DNA of 32,094 nucleotides from Ichthyophthirius multifiliis (GCF_000220395.1 NW_004086671.1:1-32094); one strand, 5' to 3'. Positions 11,538 to 24,129 are shown, counted from the stretch's first letter. Notes: generated by a model from the letters alone, not told the origin. Translations and numbers: made by a program.

Positions 11538-12984
11538 TCATAAGTATTATTTATGGAATGCCTACTTTATAATTTTTAATTATCCTTCATCTAATGTATA
11601 CTATTTTTAATCTTAGTTATTATTTTATATTTCTTCTACAAAATTATTAACTTAAATATTATTAGTAATCAAATAAACATGATAATTAATAAAAGTAATA
11701 TTAGGTATTTTAATAATAAATATTTTAATTCAAAATGCTTGTTTAAATTTCTAAAAATATTTTTTATTATATTGATTATCAATTAGATTACAATTTTCTT
11801 TAAAATTACTATCGCTACAAATTAAGCGCGTAAAAATTCCAAGTAAAGCTTTTAAATCCTAACTTGCTAAATTTAATGGGAACAAGACTTAATCACATAT
11901 AATGCATTTAACTTTCACAAATGTGTATAAGAATTTTTAATATATATTAATATTTTAAAAATATTTCAGCTATTAATTTATTCTTCTTATTAAATAATTT
12001 AAAATTTATATTGATTTATAAAATCTTATTTTTTCATAAGAATCTTTAGTATATTTTAATTAATAAGAAATAATAAAAGTAAAAAAAATCAAATTTTTCA
12101 AAATATTAAATTATGCTATTTCTAATAAACTAATAATGAATAATCTTAAAAATAAAATAATCAAAAACTTATTTTCAATTTGACATTTAACTCATTATAT
12201 AAAATTAAAAATTAATCTATTTTTTTCACATTTTTAAATATTTTAATTATAAAAGAGAAAAAAAATTCAAATCAAAGCTTTTATTTATTTTTCCAAAAAA
12301 TAAAAATAAATAAAAAGCTTACCAAAAATCTATTCTCCAAATTAATAACAAAAAAATCGGAAGCCTTTTCACTTATAAAACTTCAAAGTCTAATTGACTT
12401 TATTGAATAAAATCTTCTATATTACAATATTAAAGGATTTAATATTATTTCAAAATAATATTTTCTGAATTATTATTTAAAATTTTAAGCCTATCATATT
12501 AACTGAAAGAAAACCATTATTAATTTAACTAAAAAATTTTATTATCTTAATCTCTTAAATTAAATTTAAAGAAAAAAATAAGTATATAGCTAAATAAAAA
12601 AATTATATGGGAAATAAATAATAGGAGTTGATATAATTATATAATTATTTGCCTGTATTTAAAGAAATTTAATTACAATACATGATATATTTACTTAAAG
12701 TATAAAAAAAATTATATTTATTTTAAAAACTAACAGTTAAAAAAAAAGATGAAATAAATGGAAATGGCTAAAAGTATTGTAAATTTAAATCTCTATATAA
12801 TATAATTTTTGACTTTATTTTTAAAATAGATTTGTATTTTTTATAAGATTTTCCTTATTACTTAATATAATAAATATTTATAAAAAAAAAAAAAAAAATC
12901 TTAATTAAATAATTAATAATAATAATATACAAATTAAAGTAATATCTAAAATAAAAAAATATACTATTTATATTTTAAAATCAT
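11538..12984 (-). pseudogene. Polytopic membrane-protein gene with broken frame
   Basis: A long minus-strand frame (about 12984-12230) encodes several hydrophobic segments (TILLAISIYFIFFF, LLLFISHIIFLFSYILIFFF, LPIFLLLIW). The reading then moves twice by one base, near the T runs at 12231-12235 and 12179-12181 on the plus strand. It continues with more hydrophobic segments (FLIILFLRLFIISLL) and a soluble part with a CxxC pair (KCIICDQV). A further in-frame TGA follows ...FKQAF near 11730, after which the frame stays coding-like to TGA 11538-11540. The order of membrane helices, a YxxxxQ helix and a CxxC motif recalls the large ciliate multi-TM/PAS-type proteins, but that is weak. Either the gene is decaying or the assembly lacks bases. 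The start (ATG 12982-12984) is a guess in low-complexity sequence. Confidence 0.4.
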
Positions 12985-13167
12985 AATTTTATTAAATATA
13001 ATGAAAAAAAATGTATAAAGTATTATAAGATTTAATTTTTTTATTATACTTATATTTATAAATTAATATATAAATAATTTAATTAATTTTTTTATTTTTT
13101 CCATATACTTTAAAAAGTTTTTTTGTTAAAAATAATTAAATTAAAAATATTTGTTTTTAAAAAAAAA

Positions 13168-16100
13168 TCATTTTATAAAATTTATAGGAATTATATTTGG
13201 ATCATTAAATACACTATCCTCTTAGACATTTTTTTATATTTTTGATTGGTTTTTAGAATAATTTTTCCAAGCTTCAAGTGCCATTTTAGCATATAACTAC
13301 ATTAAATAATTTTAAAATAATAAATAAAATATATTTTTACTGCCTAAGTAATAGGGAAATAAATTTCAAACTAGTATTTATCACTAAATTAGCATTCTTC
13401 AGTATATTAAACTTCATATGCATCACTGTATGTATAACTTTATCCTGTTTCTAAAGTATTAGAATCCGCATCTGCATCTCCATATAGTTCAATTTAATCA
13501 TTGAAAAATTATTAAGAAACACAATATAGGAGTACTTTGTAATAAATATAACCATTTTGATTAATTTAGATATGATGAAAACTTATTTTTTTATATTACT
13601 GTAAAGAAGTAAGTTCTTAATTATTATTTAATTTTTTATATATTTTTAAAAAAACTTATTAATTTAACTTTTATTTAAATAATAATAGTCTCCTTTGTAT
13701 TTTTAATCTTAAATATCTTAATTTAATTATTAACTTTCATTTTAATATTGCTTTTATTATTATTTTTTTTAATCTTCAATTTTTATGTTTTAAAATTCAT
13801 CCCATAAAATGGAAAACTCCTCACATATTTTCTAAAATTTATTATTCGCCCAATATTTTTAATTCTAATCTATAGTTTTAATTATATCTAATAATAATAT
13901 ACAATTAATAATTCCATTAAATATATAAAATGAAAACAAATAAATTAGTTCTTCTTAAAATGAATTTATGTTTTCTATATTTATTTATAAAGAAAAAATT
14001 ATTTAGAAATAATTATAAATGGTAGCTTAATTATCATTTAATAAATAAGTGCTTATTCTAATGAATATTAATCCTATTATTAACGAAAATAAAAGTTATC
14101 TTAATAAGCATTTTCCGAATTTTAATACTGGAAACATAAATTATGTTGTTATTAAAATAGGCAATTATAAAATTAAATAATAATTTACATCTAATTAAGG
14201 AAATACAAATTAACAAATTACAATTAATATACTTTATATAGACATTATCTATTAAAAAATAAAATTTATAATTTAAAAAATTTATATTTACTAATTCTTA
14301 ATAATTAAATGAATAAATTAGAATTTATATTATAGTTAATATTGGTATAAAAATATTTATAAATTTAATTAAAATATTAGTATATTCTTCCATTTAAGTC
14401 ATATGTTTGGAAATAAAGATAATTAAAAAATAAATAGTAATTCCAATTTATAAAAATAAGTTATTTCTGCGAATATTTTTAGTTTAAGAAAAGGAAAACT
14501 TTTGTATTTTTTTCTTTATATTACTCCATATTTATTATTTATTATTATACTTAAGCTAAATCTTATTAAATTCTACTAATATTGGACTTATTAATAAATG
14601 AACTGTTAAAGTTAGTATAAATTATTAATTATTTATATAATAAGCTCCTATTGAAATTAAAATGATTTAAATAATTAGATAAAGTGACTAATTTATAGAT
14701 TAAATAATATCGTTTAGTTTTTAAATTTTAAAAGGAAGTGCTGAAGCTATATAAAGTACTCTTAAAAATCCAAAATTATAATATTGATCAAAAAATTTCT
14801 AAGAAACATAAATACAAATCCAAGAAATTAAAATAAAAATTGTTTTTTTATTTAAAAATCCATTAAGATGAATATTAATAAGGATAATAATAAATATTAA
14901 AATCCCTTCAGAAATTAAAATATATTCCATAAAATATTATATATCAAAAAGTTCCTTAAAACCAATTACAAAAAACAAAAAGCTTTCAAATTAATCATAA
15001 AAAGAATATTCTACTTATTTTTATATTACTTTTGTTTTATTTTCAATATGTTCGTTTAATTTTTTCAGTATAAGTTCTTCGTCTTATTCGATTTCAAGCA
15101 TTTCTGAATACCTCAAAATTAATCCTTTAACAACAGGAACAAAAATAATAAATTAAATGTAAAATTTAATATAAATGTTTATCTAAAAGGTTTCTAAAAC
15201 AAAATAATTAATACAATAAACTAAAGAATAATCATAAATGATAGTAAAAATATGGTTTATTCCTACTTTAAAGAAAGGTATTTTACTCAAAATAATAAAA
15301 TAAGAGAATAAATAGAATAATTTATATTATTCCGGATATATAATAACAATTATTAAGATTGCATTTTTTACACCATATTAAGCTGTAAAGAATAATTTAT
15401 TAATTGAAAATTCATATAGAAAAAAAAACAATCCAATAAATCTAAACTATTCATGTACAAAAATAAATAAAATTCCATAAACTAAATGCAAAAAATAATA
15501 AATAAAACTAAAATTAAATAATTTTTTTATATTTTCATTATTTTAAAATACGGCCAATTAACTCAAATCAATAAACTCACCAAAATATTCAAAAAATTAT
15601 TCCTGAGTCACTTTTTATACTATAGTAAGTAAAGATTAAGTAAATATTTTTATAAAAAATAAGCTCAAAAAGCATAAACAAATGCTGAAAAAATCAAACT
15701 AAAATGTTTATTTTTAATTTACAAAAACAAACAAGTTTATATATTCTATAAGTTTATTTTATTTATAATATATAGAGTTATTTATAAAAGACGCAAATAA
15801 AAAAAGGGCCGATAAATGTAGTAAAATATCAAAACTTTGCCTTTGAGAGTTAATTATTACATTTGAAATACATTAAATTCTTTAAGAAAAACTTTTCAAG
15901 TCATAAATACATAAAATAATTCTAAAAAATAAAAAATGAGATATTATTTACTCTTAATTGTGTAAAAAAATGAAGCAAATAAAACTAACATAATAAGAAA
16001 AAATCATAAAAATATGCTTTTTATTCTTTTATTTAAAACTAAAATATAACTTAAAAATAAAATCCAGAATTACATAATAATGTAAAAGATATTTTAATTT

Positions 16101-16813
16101 TTAGCAAATAAATGCATAATAAATAAAGCTTATTAAATAAAAGACTTATTAATAACGAAAATCTTCTATAATTTTAATATCTATATATGATTATTATTAA
16201 ATAGAATAGCTATTATTTATTTCATTATTACTTCTATTGTGTTCCACCTTTGTCGAATTGGATTTTTTGTCACAAATATTATTTTTAATGTTTATTTTGG
16301 AATTATTTCTTTAAGAATTTTATGTTTAATCATTTAATTCATAATTTAAATTTTGGTTATTGAAGTTTTTAGGCTTTTGTTGTGAAGTAGAAATTGATGA
16401 AGAATTTGAATTTAAGAATTCTTTAATTGCTAGTTTTTTTTCTGGCTTTTATGTTTAATTATTATCTTATTCATTTTATTATTATTATGATTGTAATTAT
16501 TAACTGTTTTGAATTTCTATTGCATTATTTTAGGCTCTTTTACCTTTAGTTATAGTATCCAATTTTTCTATATTTATATTCTTTGAGATTTATGCTTATG
16601 GATGTTAATCTTTTTTAACTTCTCATCATCTTCATCTTCATCTTCAAAAGATCTTTTTTTATTTTTTAAATAAAATTAAATATTTATGTTATTGTTTTTT
16701 AAAAAATAAATTAAATGCAAATAATTATATTATATAGGTGATATTATATTATATTTAATTTGTTTTATTTTTAGGCTTTTACAAAACTCTTGATACTAAG
16801 TTTTTTTTTTCAT
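13168..16813 (-). CDS. Polytopic membrane protein, channel-like; N-terminus unresolved
   Basis: Downstream of about 16610 one frame holds through three clean introns: 14249-14291 (43 nt), 13616-13668 (53 nt) and 13297-13340 (44 nt). It gives over 1000 residues. The N-terminal part is hydrophilic (Q/N/S-rich, about 16200-16610). A dozen or more hydrophobic helices follow. The stretch FQIIFSLQINIENIN followed by a long helix FYIFNGIINCILLLDII looks like a pore loop plus S6 helix of a cation channel. The C-tail has a Q-rich coil and an acidic Tyr-rich domain (LYGDADADSNTLE) before the TGA at 13168-13170. A two-repeat channel is possible, but I cannot name the family. At the 5' end, an acidic EDEDEDDEK segment lies in a frame one base off, next to an A6 run near 16573. 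ATG 16811-16813 followed by ten A is the probable start, with a possible intron starting GTAAAAGCC. Confidence 0.6.
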
Positions 16814-17310
16814 TTTTAATTTAAATATTAAAGATTATAATTTGTATATTTATAAGAATATTCAATTTATTTAAAATATTTTAAATTTTATAAAAAAATA
16901 TATTTTTTTACTAAAAAATTAATTGTTTTATGACAAAATATTAAAAAAATTGTATATTTTAATAATAATAATTTTTTTTAATTAATATTATTTAATTTAA
17001 TATAGATTAATTTAGAAATAAAAAAAATAGGACATTTAATAATTAAAAAAAATCTTATTTTTTTATTAAATATTTTAACAAATTTTTTAAATAAAATAGA
17101 TAGTATTTCTTAAAATGTAAAATAATTTTTTATTTAAATACTATTATTTTAACTTAGTCATAAAGCTCTATTATGCTTTTAATTCATATAAATTTAATAT
17201 TTTAATAAACATAAATAAATAAAGAACAGAATATTCTATTAATTAACTTTAAATATGTTGAAATAAAAATTAAAAATTCAATATAATATCGTAAATTTAA
17301 AAAAGGTATT
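16814..17310. other. AT-rich intergenic region between divergent genes
   Basis: Nothing coding is supported. It lies between the minus-strand channel-like gene and a plus-strand gene, so it should hold both promoters. No recognisable motif stands out in the A/T background. Confidence 0.5.
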
Positions 17311-17838
17311 ATGCAAAATTTTTAAAAATATCAAAAAGTTTTTTAACAATAAAAAAATAGATTTTTAACTAAAGGAAATACTAATAAAATATAAAAAATT
17401 AAGAAAAGAGATGTAAGTTTTTAAAATTATAACCACTACTGATTTTTTATACAATATTTAAAATCAATATTACTATATTAAATAAAAAAGGTTTTCCTAT
17501 TAAGCTTTTATATGGGTTAATAAGCAGAAAAAAATATATAAAACTAATTAAACGAATAAATTATGTCTGAAAATTAAAAATCTAATAGGTTAATAATAAA
17601 ATAAATTAATACAGATTCTACTTAAGAGAAACAAAAAAAATCGATGAATGAAATTAACTAGTATAAAGAAAATTCAAATTAAAAAAAACTCTCTATTAAT
17701 ACCTTGTTAAGATTTTTTAAATTGAAATTAATATTTTTCATGACTTAAATTACATAATTCGTATTCTAAATATAGGTTTGAATTGACTACAGATAATGGT
17801 ATTTAGGAAATCAGAAATAATAAAGTTAATATATACAT
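17311..17838 (+). CDS. Small hypothetical protein, three exons, 3' end unclear
   Basis: Exon 1 (17311-17412) is joined by a 78-nt intron (17413-17490, GTAAGT..AAG) to exon 2 (17491-17705). A 70-nt intron (17706-17775) leads to exon 3. The phases agree, and 17563 offers an alternative ATG (MSENQKSN). The protein is rich in Lys, Gln and Asn and ends with a more ordered part, LSINTLFELTTDNGIQEIRNNK. I do not recognise it. After this the frame drifts into pure A/T sequence with no TGA for more than 700 bases. The real end must lie near 17838 or beyond another intron that I cannot place. Confidence 0.45.
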
Positions 17839-18740
17839 TTATACTTTAATGTTTAATATTATACAAACAATTATGAAAATATATAAAAAGTTATTTAATG
17901 TTATTAAAATAATAATAATTTATATTTTGTTTTATCCTTATATATGTATATTGTTTATACAAATAAACATTAATAACTTTACTAAAAAAATATTATTAAT
18001 TTATATATTAAACTAATATCTAATATATAAAATATTTTATATATATTGTATTTTTAAATATTATATTATTTTATATATATATTTTATTTTTTTTAAGAAT
18101 AATAAAAATTATTATATATTTACTAAAAAAAAATACATCGTTTAAAATTAGAATGTATAATTAAATATTATTTTTAATTTTCTAAAAGAAAATTTTTTTT
18201 TATTACTTTTATTTTTTTCTTTTTTTCTTTTGTGTTTTTTAAAATAATTTTTATTTTACCTTTAAAATTAAAATTTCATATAATAAAAATACTTGATATT
18301 TGTTATTTTTAATAAAATTAAATAAACATTAAAAAAATAAATAAATATAAATGAAATATATTAAACATTTTAAAAATGTTATATAAATTCAAAAAATTAT
18401 TTATTATAATAAAATAAAAAAAAGACATGGCAAAAATTTATTTACAAATAATAAAATCAAATAATAATAATTCTTTTTTATAATAAAAGAAAAAAAAATA
18501 CTTTAATTTACGTAAATAATTATTATTATAATATTTAAATAAGTTATAATAATTATATTTATATAATATGAGTATATTGTTTTTTAAATTTATTTAAAAA
18601 AATGATTATATAATATTCGTAACATAAAAAGAAAATATAATATTTGTTTCTAAAAATAAATATAATAAAAATGGTATAATCGTATATTTGTCAACTTAAC
18701 AAAAAAACATTTATCTATTATTTTTTATATTTAAAATAAA
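17839..18740. other. Long AT-rich intergenic stretch
   Basis: Low-complexity A/T sequence with short T-rich and TA-rich blocks. Frames are open only because TAA and TAG are not stops; codon content is not protein-like. I see no gene, repeat array or structured RNA. Confidence 0.55.
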
Positions 18741-19097
18741 TCATATTAATATGCATAATAATAGAATCATAGAAATGAAAATAAGATTTTATGCATAACA
18801 CATACTGATACATTATGCTGTAGCTTGTATTGAACTAATAGCTCTTTAATTTTTTGCCTAATCAGCCCATATTTATCTTATTTAATCGTAATCTTTTCCT
18901 GATCTTACTTCTTAACTTCCTGAATTTATTAAATTAAATACAGTTTATCTGAGCTAAGGCAAACCAGCTTTACAGGCAGTATCTTTTATACATTCTGCTT
19001 CACATTTAGTAACACAATTTACTCTGTATTAATAGCAAAAAGTGCTTTAAATTATTAAAGAAAGACTTATAATTAAAATTATTTTATTAAATTTCAT
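18741..19097 (-). CDS. Small secreted or anchored Cys-rich protein
   Basis: A single exon of 118 residues. A signal peptide (MKFNKIILIISLSLIIQ) is followed by a compact cysteine pattern (CVTKCEAECIKDTACKAGLP) and, after a charged helical stretch, CISMC near residue 100. The C-terminus is hydrophobic (LIFISMILLLCILI) and follows a short polar spacer, a layout that fits either a GPI-anchor signal or a single membrane span. Codon use is richer in G/C than the surroundings, which supports a real gene. No family is recognised. It could be a small surface or mucocyst-type protein. The TGA stop at 18741-18743 and the ATG give one unbroken frame of 119 codons. Confidence 0.7.
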
Positions 19098-19618
19098 TTT
19101 TTTTAATATTTATTATTTTAATGTTATTAATAAAAGTTAAAAAATCATATATTTAATAATATAAATATTATGTATGCATTTATATGTGAAAATTAATAAA
19201 ATAATTAAAAAATTTATATAATAAATTAAATTAATTTAAGTAAATTATAAAGAAAAAAAAACTTTTTTTTTAACTTTAAAAATTCAAAAAATTATTTATT
19301 TATTTTTGCAGATAATATTTTTATTTTATATATATATATTTAATTAAAATTAAATAATAAGAAGAGAATATGAATTCATTATTATTAAAAAATATAAATA
19401 AATATGGCAAAAATAGGTTTTTAATAACAATTATAAATATTAATCAAAATTAAATAAAAACATAAAATAGAATAAATAATTTTATAATTTTTAAATTAAT
19501 TATAAATATATAATATTATGTTTATAGATATTTTTTTATTTTTAAAATATTTTATATAAATTATTATTATAATATATTTCATATAAAAAAATATATATTT
19601 GTTTTTATTAAAAAACAA
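19098..19618. other. AT-rich region between divergent promoters
   Basis: It separates the minus-strand Cys-rich gene from the plus-strand WD40 gene. Both start codons face away from it, so it is probably a shared promoter region. No motif beyond A/T runs is visible. Confidence 0.5.
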
Positions 19619-20961
19619 ATGAACGTCAATAGTTAAAAAAGACCATCTAAAATATTAAATTATGAAGATACTCGGGTTTAAAAAGATAAATCCACCACCG
19701 TGTATGGATAATTGAGGTTATCAACCTAAATTTAATATAAATTAATTTTAATAAAATAGTATTGGAGATCATCCAAATTCAAAAATAAAGCTTATTATGC
19801 GAACATTTTTCGGTAATCCCGAAACTGAAGTATTTTGCGTAAAATTTGATTAAGATGATTAATTTATAGCAGCTGGTAAAATAAAAAAATGCCTAAATAT
19901 TATTTAAATAATAAATAAATTTTCTAAGGGTGTTCAGATGGAAGTATTAAAATTTTCAATTTATAATCAGGTAAAAAAATAAAAAAACATTAATTTTATA
20001 AAAAAAAAAAAAGGAAAGCTTGAACATAATTTACAAGGGTATTTTTTTATTTAAAGAAAAATAAAAAAAATTAACATTATAAAAAAAAAAAAAGTTCATC
20101 AGGTGCATCTTAAACTCCCACCACATGCATTAGATGGCGCCCTGCTATTCACAACAAAACAAAATAAGTCCTCGTATCTGTCAATTCAGACGGTTCAATA
20201 TTGCATTGGCACGCTCCTACAGGGAAATAAATCCACAGATTGATTGATTAAAATAACAGTATAATGTGTTTAGATTACAACAACGATGGTTCCATGTTTG
20301 TTACTGGTGGAAAAGATTTTCATGTAAAAGTTTATGACGAGGATACAAAAAGTGTTTCGATTGATTTTGGGCCGGCAGATTGGAATTGGCCAGGACATTC
20401 GAATAGAGTTTTTTCGGTAAAGTTTTTATAAAATGATTCCAATCTGATCTTATCTGGAGGATGGGATTCAAGTGTACATTTATGGGATATTAGAGAGAAA
20501 AAAAGCGTTTAGACACTTTTTGGACCTAATTGTAGTGGAGATTCAATAGATTTTAAAAATGGAATGATTTTATCAGGTTCTTATAGAAATGATAATTAAC
20601 TTTAATTATGGGATATTAAGACTATGAAGTTGTTTAAAAATATCGAATGGGTCCCTAATTAAAATAATTTATAAGTTTATATTTATTCCGCATAATTTAG
20701 GTATATTTATATTTTTTAAATATACTTTTTTTAAAAAAAAAATATAATAGTAAAATTAACAATGATACTATTTTAGCAGGAAGTAGTGGAATTAATGAAT
20801 TGAAAGTTTTTGATTGTAATAATAATTATGTTCCTTGTTCTAGTGTTGTTGGTTTGAAATAAGGTATCTATGCAGTTGATTATGGAAATGTTTCTAATAA
20901 ATTATCTTTTGGAGGGGGAGAAGGTGTAGTTTATATTTTAACATTATAAAATGTTTAATGA
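19619..20961 (+). CDS. WD40-repeat (beta-propeller) protein
   Basis: Six exons give 365 residues. Introns are 19717-19759, 19876-19928, 19971-20013, 20039-20094 and 20701-20750 (43-56 nt), all GT..AG and phase-consistent; exon 4 is only 25 nt. Successive propeller blades are visible. They include VFCVKFDQDDQFIAAGCSDGSIKIFN, split over exons 2-3, then CIRWRP..VNSDGSILHW, MCLDYNNDGSMFVTGGKDFHVKVYD, GHSNRVFSVKF..LILSGGWDSSVHLWD, and MILSGSYRNDNQLQLWD. A last blade is IYAVDYG..KLSFGGGEGVVYIL. GH and WD dipeptides fall at the usual places. That is about seven blades, enough for one ring. WD40 proteins are scaffolds and the partner cannot be read from sequence. The first 30 residues are basic and polar with no targeting signal. 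Confidence 0.88.
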
Positions 20962-21439
20962 ATTATATTATCATTAAAATTAATATACAGTTTTATTTTT
21001 TATATGTAAAGTAATTTATTAAATAAATTATTTGAAATATATGTATATAATATATTAATTTTTTTATAAAAATAAATTTTAGAATATAATTTTAAAAAAG
21101 GAAATATAATTTTATTTATTAATTTTTAAAAAAACGTATATTTCCAATTAAATTAAAAAAAAAATTATTTGTAATATAAAATTACAATTATTTATATTAA
21201 AAATATATATTTTATATAAAAACTTTAAGAATATATATATATTTTTTACTGATTAAAATCATTAAGATATTAATTATATAATTAGTAATAATTTTTTTAT
21301 AAAAAAAAATTAATAATTAATTTTTATAATAAATAAAAACATATATTTTATTATAAAATATATTTTTTTATATTAAATTTATATAAGAATTATATATTTT
21401 TTTTTCGTTAAATTTTAATATATATATAAACAAATATCG
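20962..21439. other. AT-rich convergent intergenic region
   Basis: It lies between the stops of two converging genes. It contains only A/T-rich sequence with no recognised element beyond likely 3' UTR material. Confidence 0.5.
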
Positions 21440-22381
21440 TCATAACTATTATTTTTCTTTTTATTCAAAAATTATTTATTTCTAATTTCTTCTATTTTTT
21501 ATTTATTAAATAGATTTTTAATAAAGAATAATAGCTTAAGATCCTATTCTGTATCTAATTTAAGTAATATCATTAAGTAAATTCGAAAGATTATTAATTT
21601 TATCTTTTGTAAAATTAAAAATAATTTTATTATTTTCAAATAATGCAAAGCTAAATTTATATTTATTTTAGACATGAGCAAGTATTTATTTAAGATCTTA
21701 TTTTTTTACATTTTCCATTACAACTTAGACTGTTTATTTTGAAGAGTTATATTTAACTTATAAATTATTCATGACTCTGAATATATATTTTTATTGAAAA
21801 TTTTATACCATAGGTAATCCTTAAACATAATTAGGAAAATTTTTAATTTATGCAATATATGTATTTATAATCAACCTTCCCAATTAGTTTAAATTAAAAA
21901 TAAGTTTCACTACTCTCAATCTAAGTTATTATTTTTCATTTTCTTTATTATTATTTTCATCATCTTCTTAAATATATTTTTTATTTAGTTTTCTATTTAC
22001 TTATTAGTTTAATTATCTCACTTGTTCCTCAATTTCATCAATAAAAATATTACTATATAAATCAGCTTAAGCAATTATATTTTATTTAGTTTAATTACTC
22101 TTTTCTAATAATCTGTTTTTAGTATCAATTGTTTTTTATAATACGTTGTTTTTTAAGTTTTATATTTTACCATTTATAGTTAATGCTTAGTATATAGTTA
22201 AATTGATTTTTTCGTCCAATAAACCTGTTACTTTATATATTATAGGCTTTACTATTATATTTTTAGCATTTTCTTCAATAAAAGAATTATTAAGGCCGGA
22301 TTTAGAATATATTTCAGTTGTTAATTATATAGACTTATCTAAAAATTTTTAGATGCAGTTAAAGTTTTATATTTCAGACAT
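21440..22381 (-). CDS. Perilipin-like amphipathic helical protein (tentative)
   Basis: A single exon of 313 residues. The first 60 residues include the proline-containing segment VKPIIYKVTGLLDEKINLTIYQAL. Weak 11-residue amphipathic helical periodicity then runs to about residue 130 (NGKIQNL, TIDTKNRLLEK, TKQNIIAQADLY). An acidic linker EDDENNNKENE leads to a second helical domain with LIINTYIAQIKNFPNYV and a C-terminal Lys/Gln-rich coil. The 11-mer region after a P-x-x-x-x-V block recalls perilipin-family lipid-droplet proteins, which bind droplets through such helices. This is pattern-level resemblance only; a plain coiled-coil protein is equally possible. There is no signal peptide or membrane span. 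The frame is clean from ATG 22379-22381 to TGA 21440-21442. Confidence 0.55.
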
Positions 22382-23302
22382 TTTTTTTATTTAGTATTTT
22401 TTTTTTTTTTGTAATTTTATAAAATTAAAAATTTATATATATATATATTTTTTATGAATAAATATATATTATTTATAAAAACATATTTTTTTTTTGTTTA
22501 ATTTATTATTAAATTAGCCTTTAATAATGATTTAGATTGATATATACACATTTATGTATTTTTTTCTTTTAATAAAATTAACAATAGTATTTTTTTTTTC
22601 TATTTTGTAAAAATGATATTAATTTATTTTTTATATTACGTAATATGTTTTTAATTACATATTTCTATTATTAATTAAATATATAAAGAAATAATATTAA
22701 ATTCTATTATTAAAAATAGATAACTATAAATAAATAAATTAATTATATTAACAATAGAAAAATATTAAACTATAAATATAAATTAATTAAATATTTAAGA
22801 ATAAAAAAAATGGTATGTATAAAAATTTGTTGACTTACATTTTTTTTAATAGAAAAATTAATAATATCCATAAAAAATGCACATACATTTATTAAATAAA
22901 TATAAAATATTGGAATATATATATATATATATATGTATTTTATAGCAAAGATACTATATAGATATAAAATTTATTAATAATTATATTAAAAACAAAATAA
23001 ATATAATATAAATATAAATTACATATTTTTTTCTAATATTACGCTTTACTTTTTAATTAAATTTTTCATAAAAAATATAAAATTAATATATATTAAATAG
23101 TTTATTTAATATAGATACTATAATTATTATTAAATTAATCAATATTAAAAAATTAACTAGTTAAAGATATTTTTAAAAAACACATAAAATTAATGTCTAT
23201 TTATATAAAAAAGTATTTAATAGACAATAAACTCATTATTATTATAATATATTTGGTTCTACTTTGATAATAAAATAAATATAACAATAAAATAATATTT
23301 AA
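22382..23302. other. AT-rich divergent intergenic region
   Basis: Nearly pure A/T with short TA runs (for example 22917-22934). No coding frame is supported on either strand. It lies between a minus-strand gene and the plus-strand J-domain relic. Confidence 0.5.
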
Positions 23303-24129
23303 ATGGCTTAATATGAATTATTAAAAATTCAAAAAGAACTAACATAAAAATATTTAATCCTAAAAATTAATTAATTTATTCGAAAAAAATTGATTACCTA
23401 ATAACAAATAGTCACAAAAGCCAAATTAATAAAATAATATTATCGAAAATAACTTTAAATAATAAAAAAATATATTAAATAAAGACTATATTTACTATAA
23501 TTATTAATTTGAGGTAATAGAAGAATATATTTAAATAATAAATAAAAAATTTAATGAAGTAGAAGAAAGCAAACGAATATTTTATGAATAAAAATAATTA
23601 ATTTTAAAGGCAAAAAGGGCTTTTTTTAATTAAATTCATTAAGAAAAATTATTATTAATTAATATTTTGATTAAAATAAATAATTACTTAATTATATTAA
23701 ATTTAATATTAGTTTAGAATGTTTAATAAAAATATTTATTTAAAAGTACTAAATAATCTTAAAATTAAATATAATAATTCTAAATAAAGTGTTTAGATTA
23801 TTATTTAAATTAAAATAAAATAAGGTATAATAAAATATTAGAATATGTCTAAAAATAATATTAATCATGGTATATATTAATTAAAGAAAATAAAAATGAT
23901 GTTTAAGAATTTAGAATTAAAATAGGAAAATAATCTTTTAATTTATATTAAAAATCATTAAAATAAATTTAATTAGAAAGAAGTATTAAATAATTACAGA
24001 GAATAAATATATTTATATATAAAAAGTATTTTTAAAATATATTATATTTGTATACCCTTATATATATATATATATATATTTATTTTAATCCTATAAAATT
24101 GTTAATTGTATTTATTTATATTAATTTGA
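23303..24129 (+). pseudogene. Decayed J-domain (DnaJ-like) gene
   Basis: The start MAQYELLKIQKELTQKYLILKINQFIRKK matches J-domain helices I-II (Y-x-L-L-x-I, then a basic helix). The frame then shifts by one base around 23395-23405. The new frame reads LPNNKQSQKPNQ, then FEVIEEYIQIINKKFNEVEESKRIFYEQ, which fits the loop and helices III-IV of a J-domain with its usual K-R-x-x-Y-D end. The HPD tripeptide that drives Hsp70 ATPase is absent from every frame, and a TGA lies exactly there. No GT donor is available to explain the switch as an intron. The rest is a Lys/Gln/Ile-rich helical tail to TGA 24127-24129. A dead gene is the simplest view. A J-like protein damaged further by missing bases in the assembly is the alternative. 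Confidence 0.45.

Noticed and set aside
11725-11735. In-frame TGA as selenocysteine or readthrough site
   Set aside because: No conserved Cys/Sec context or SECIS-like stem was seen, and the same gene has other frame breaks, so damage is simpler.
12300-12345. Possible intron starting GTAAGC at about 12341 on the minus strand
   Set aside because: The frame reads through it with a hydrophobic helix, and removing it does not repair the downstream frame.
17839-18740. Long open frame continuing the small plus-strand gene
   Set aside because: It stays open only because A/T sequence lacks TGA; residue content is Ile/Tyr/Phe/Asn noise.
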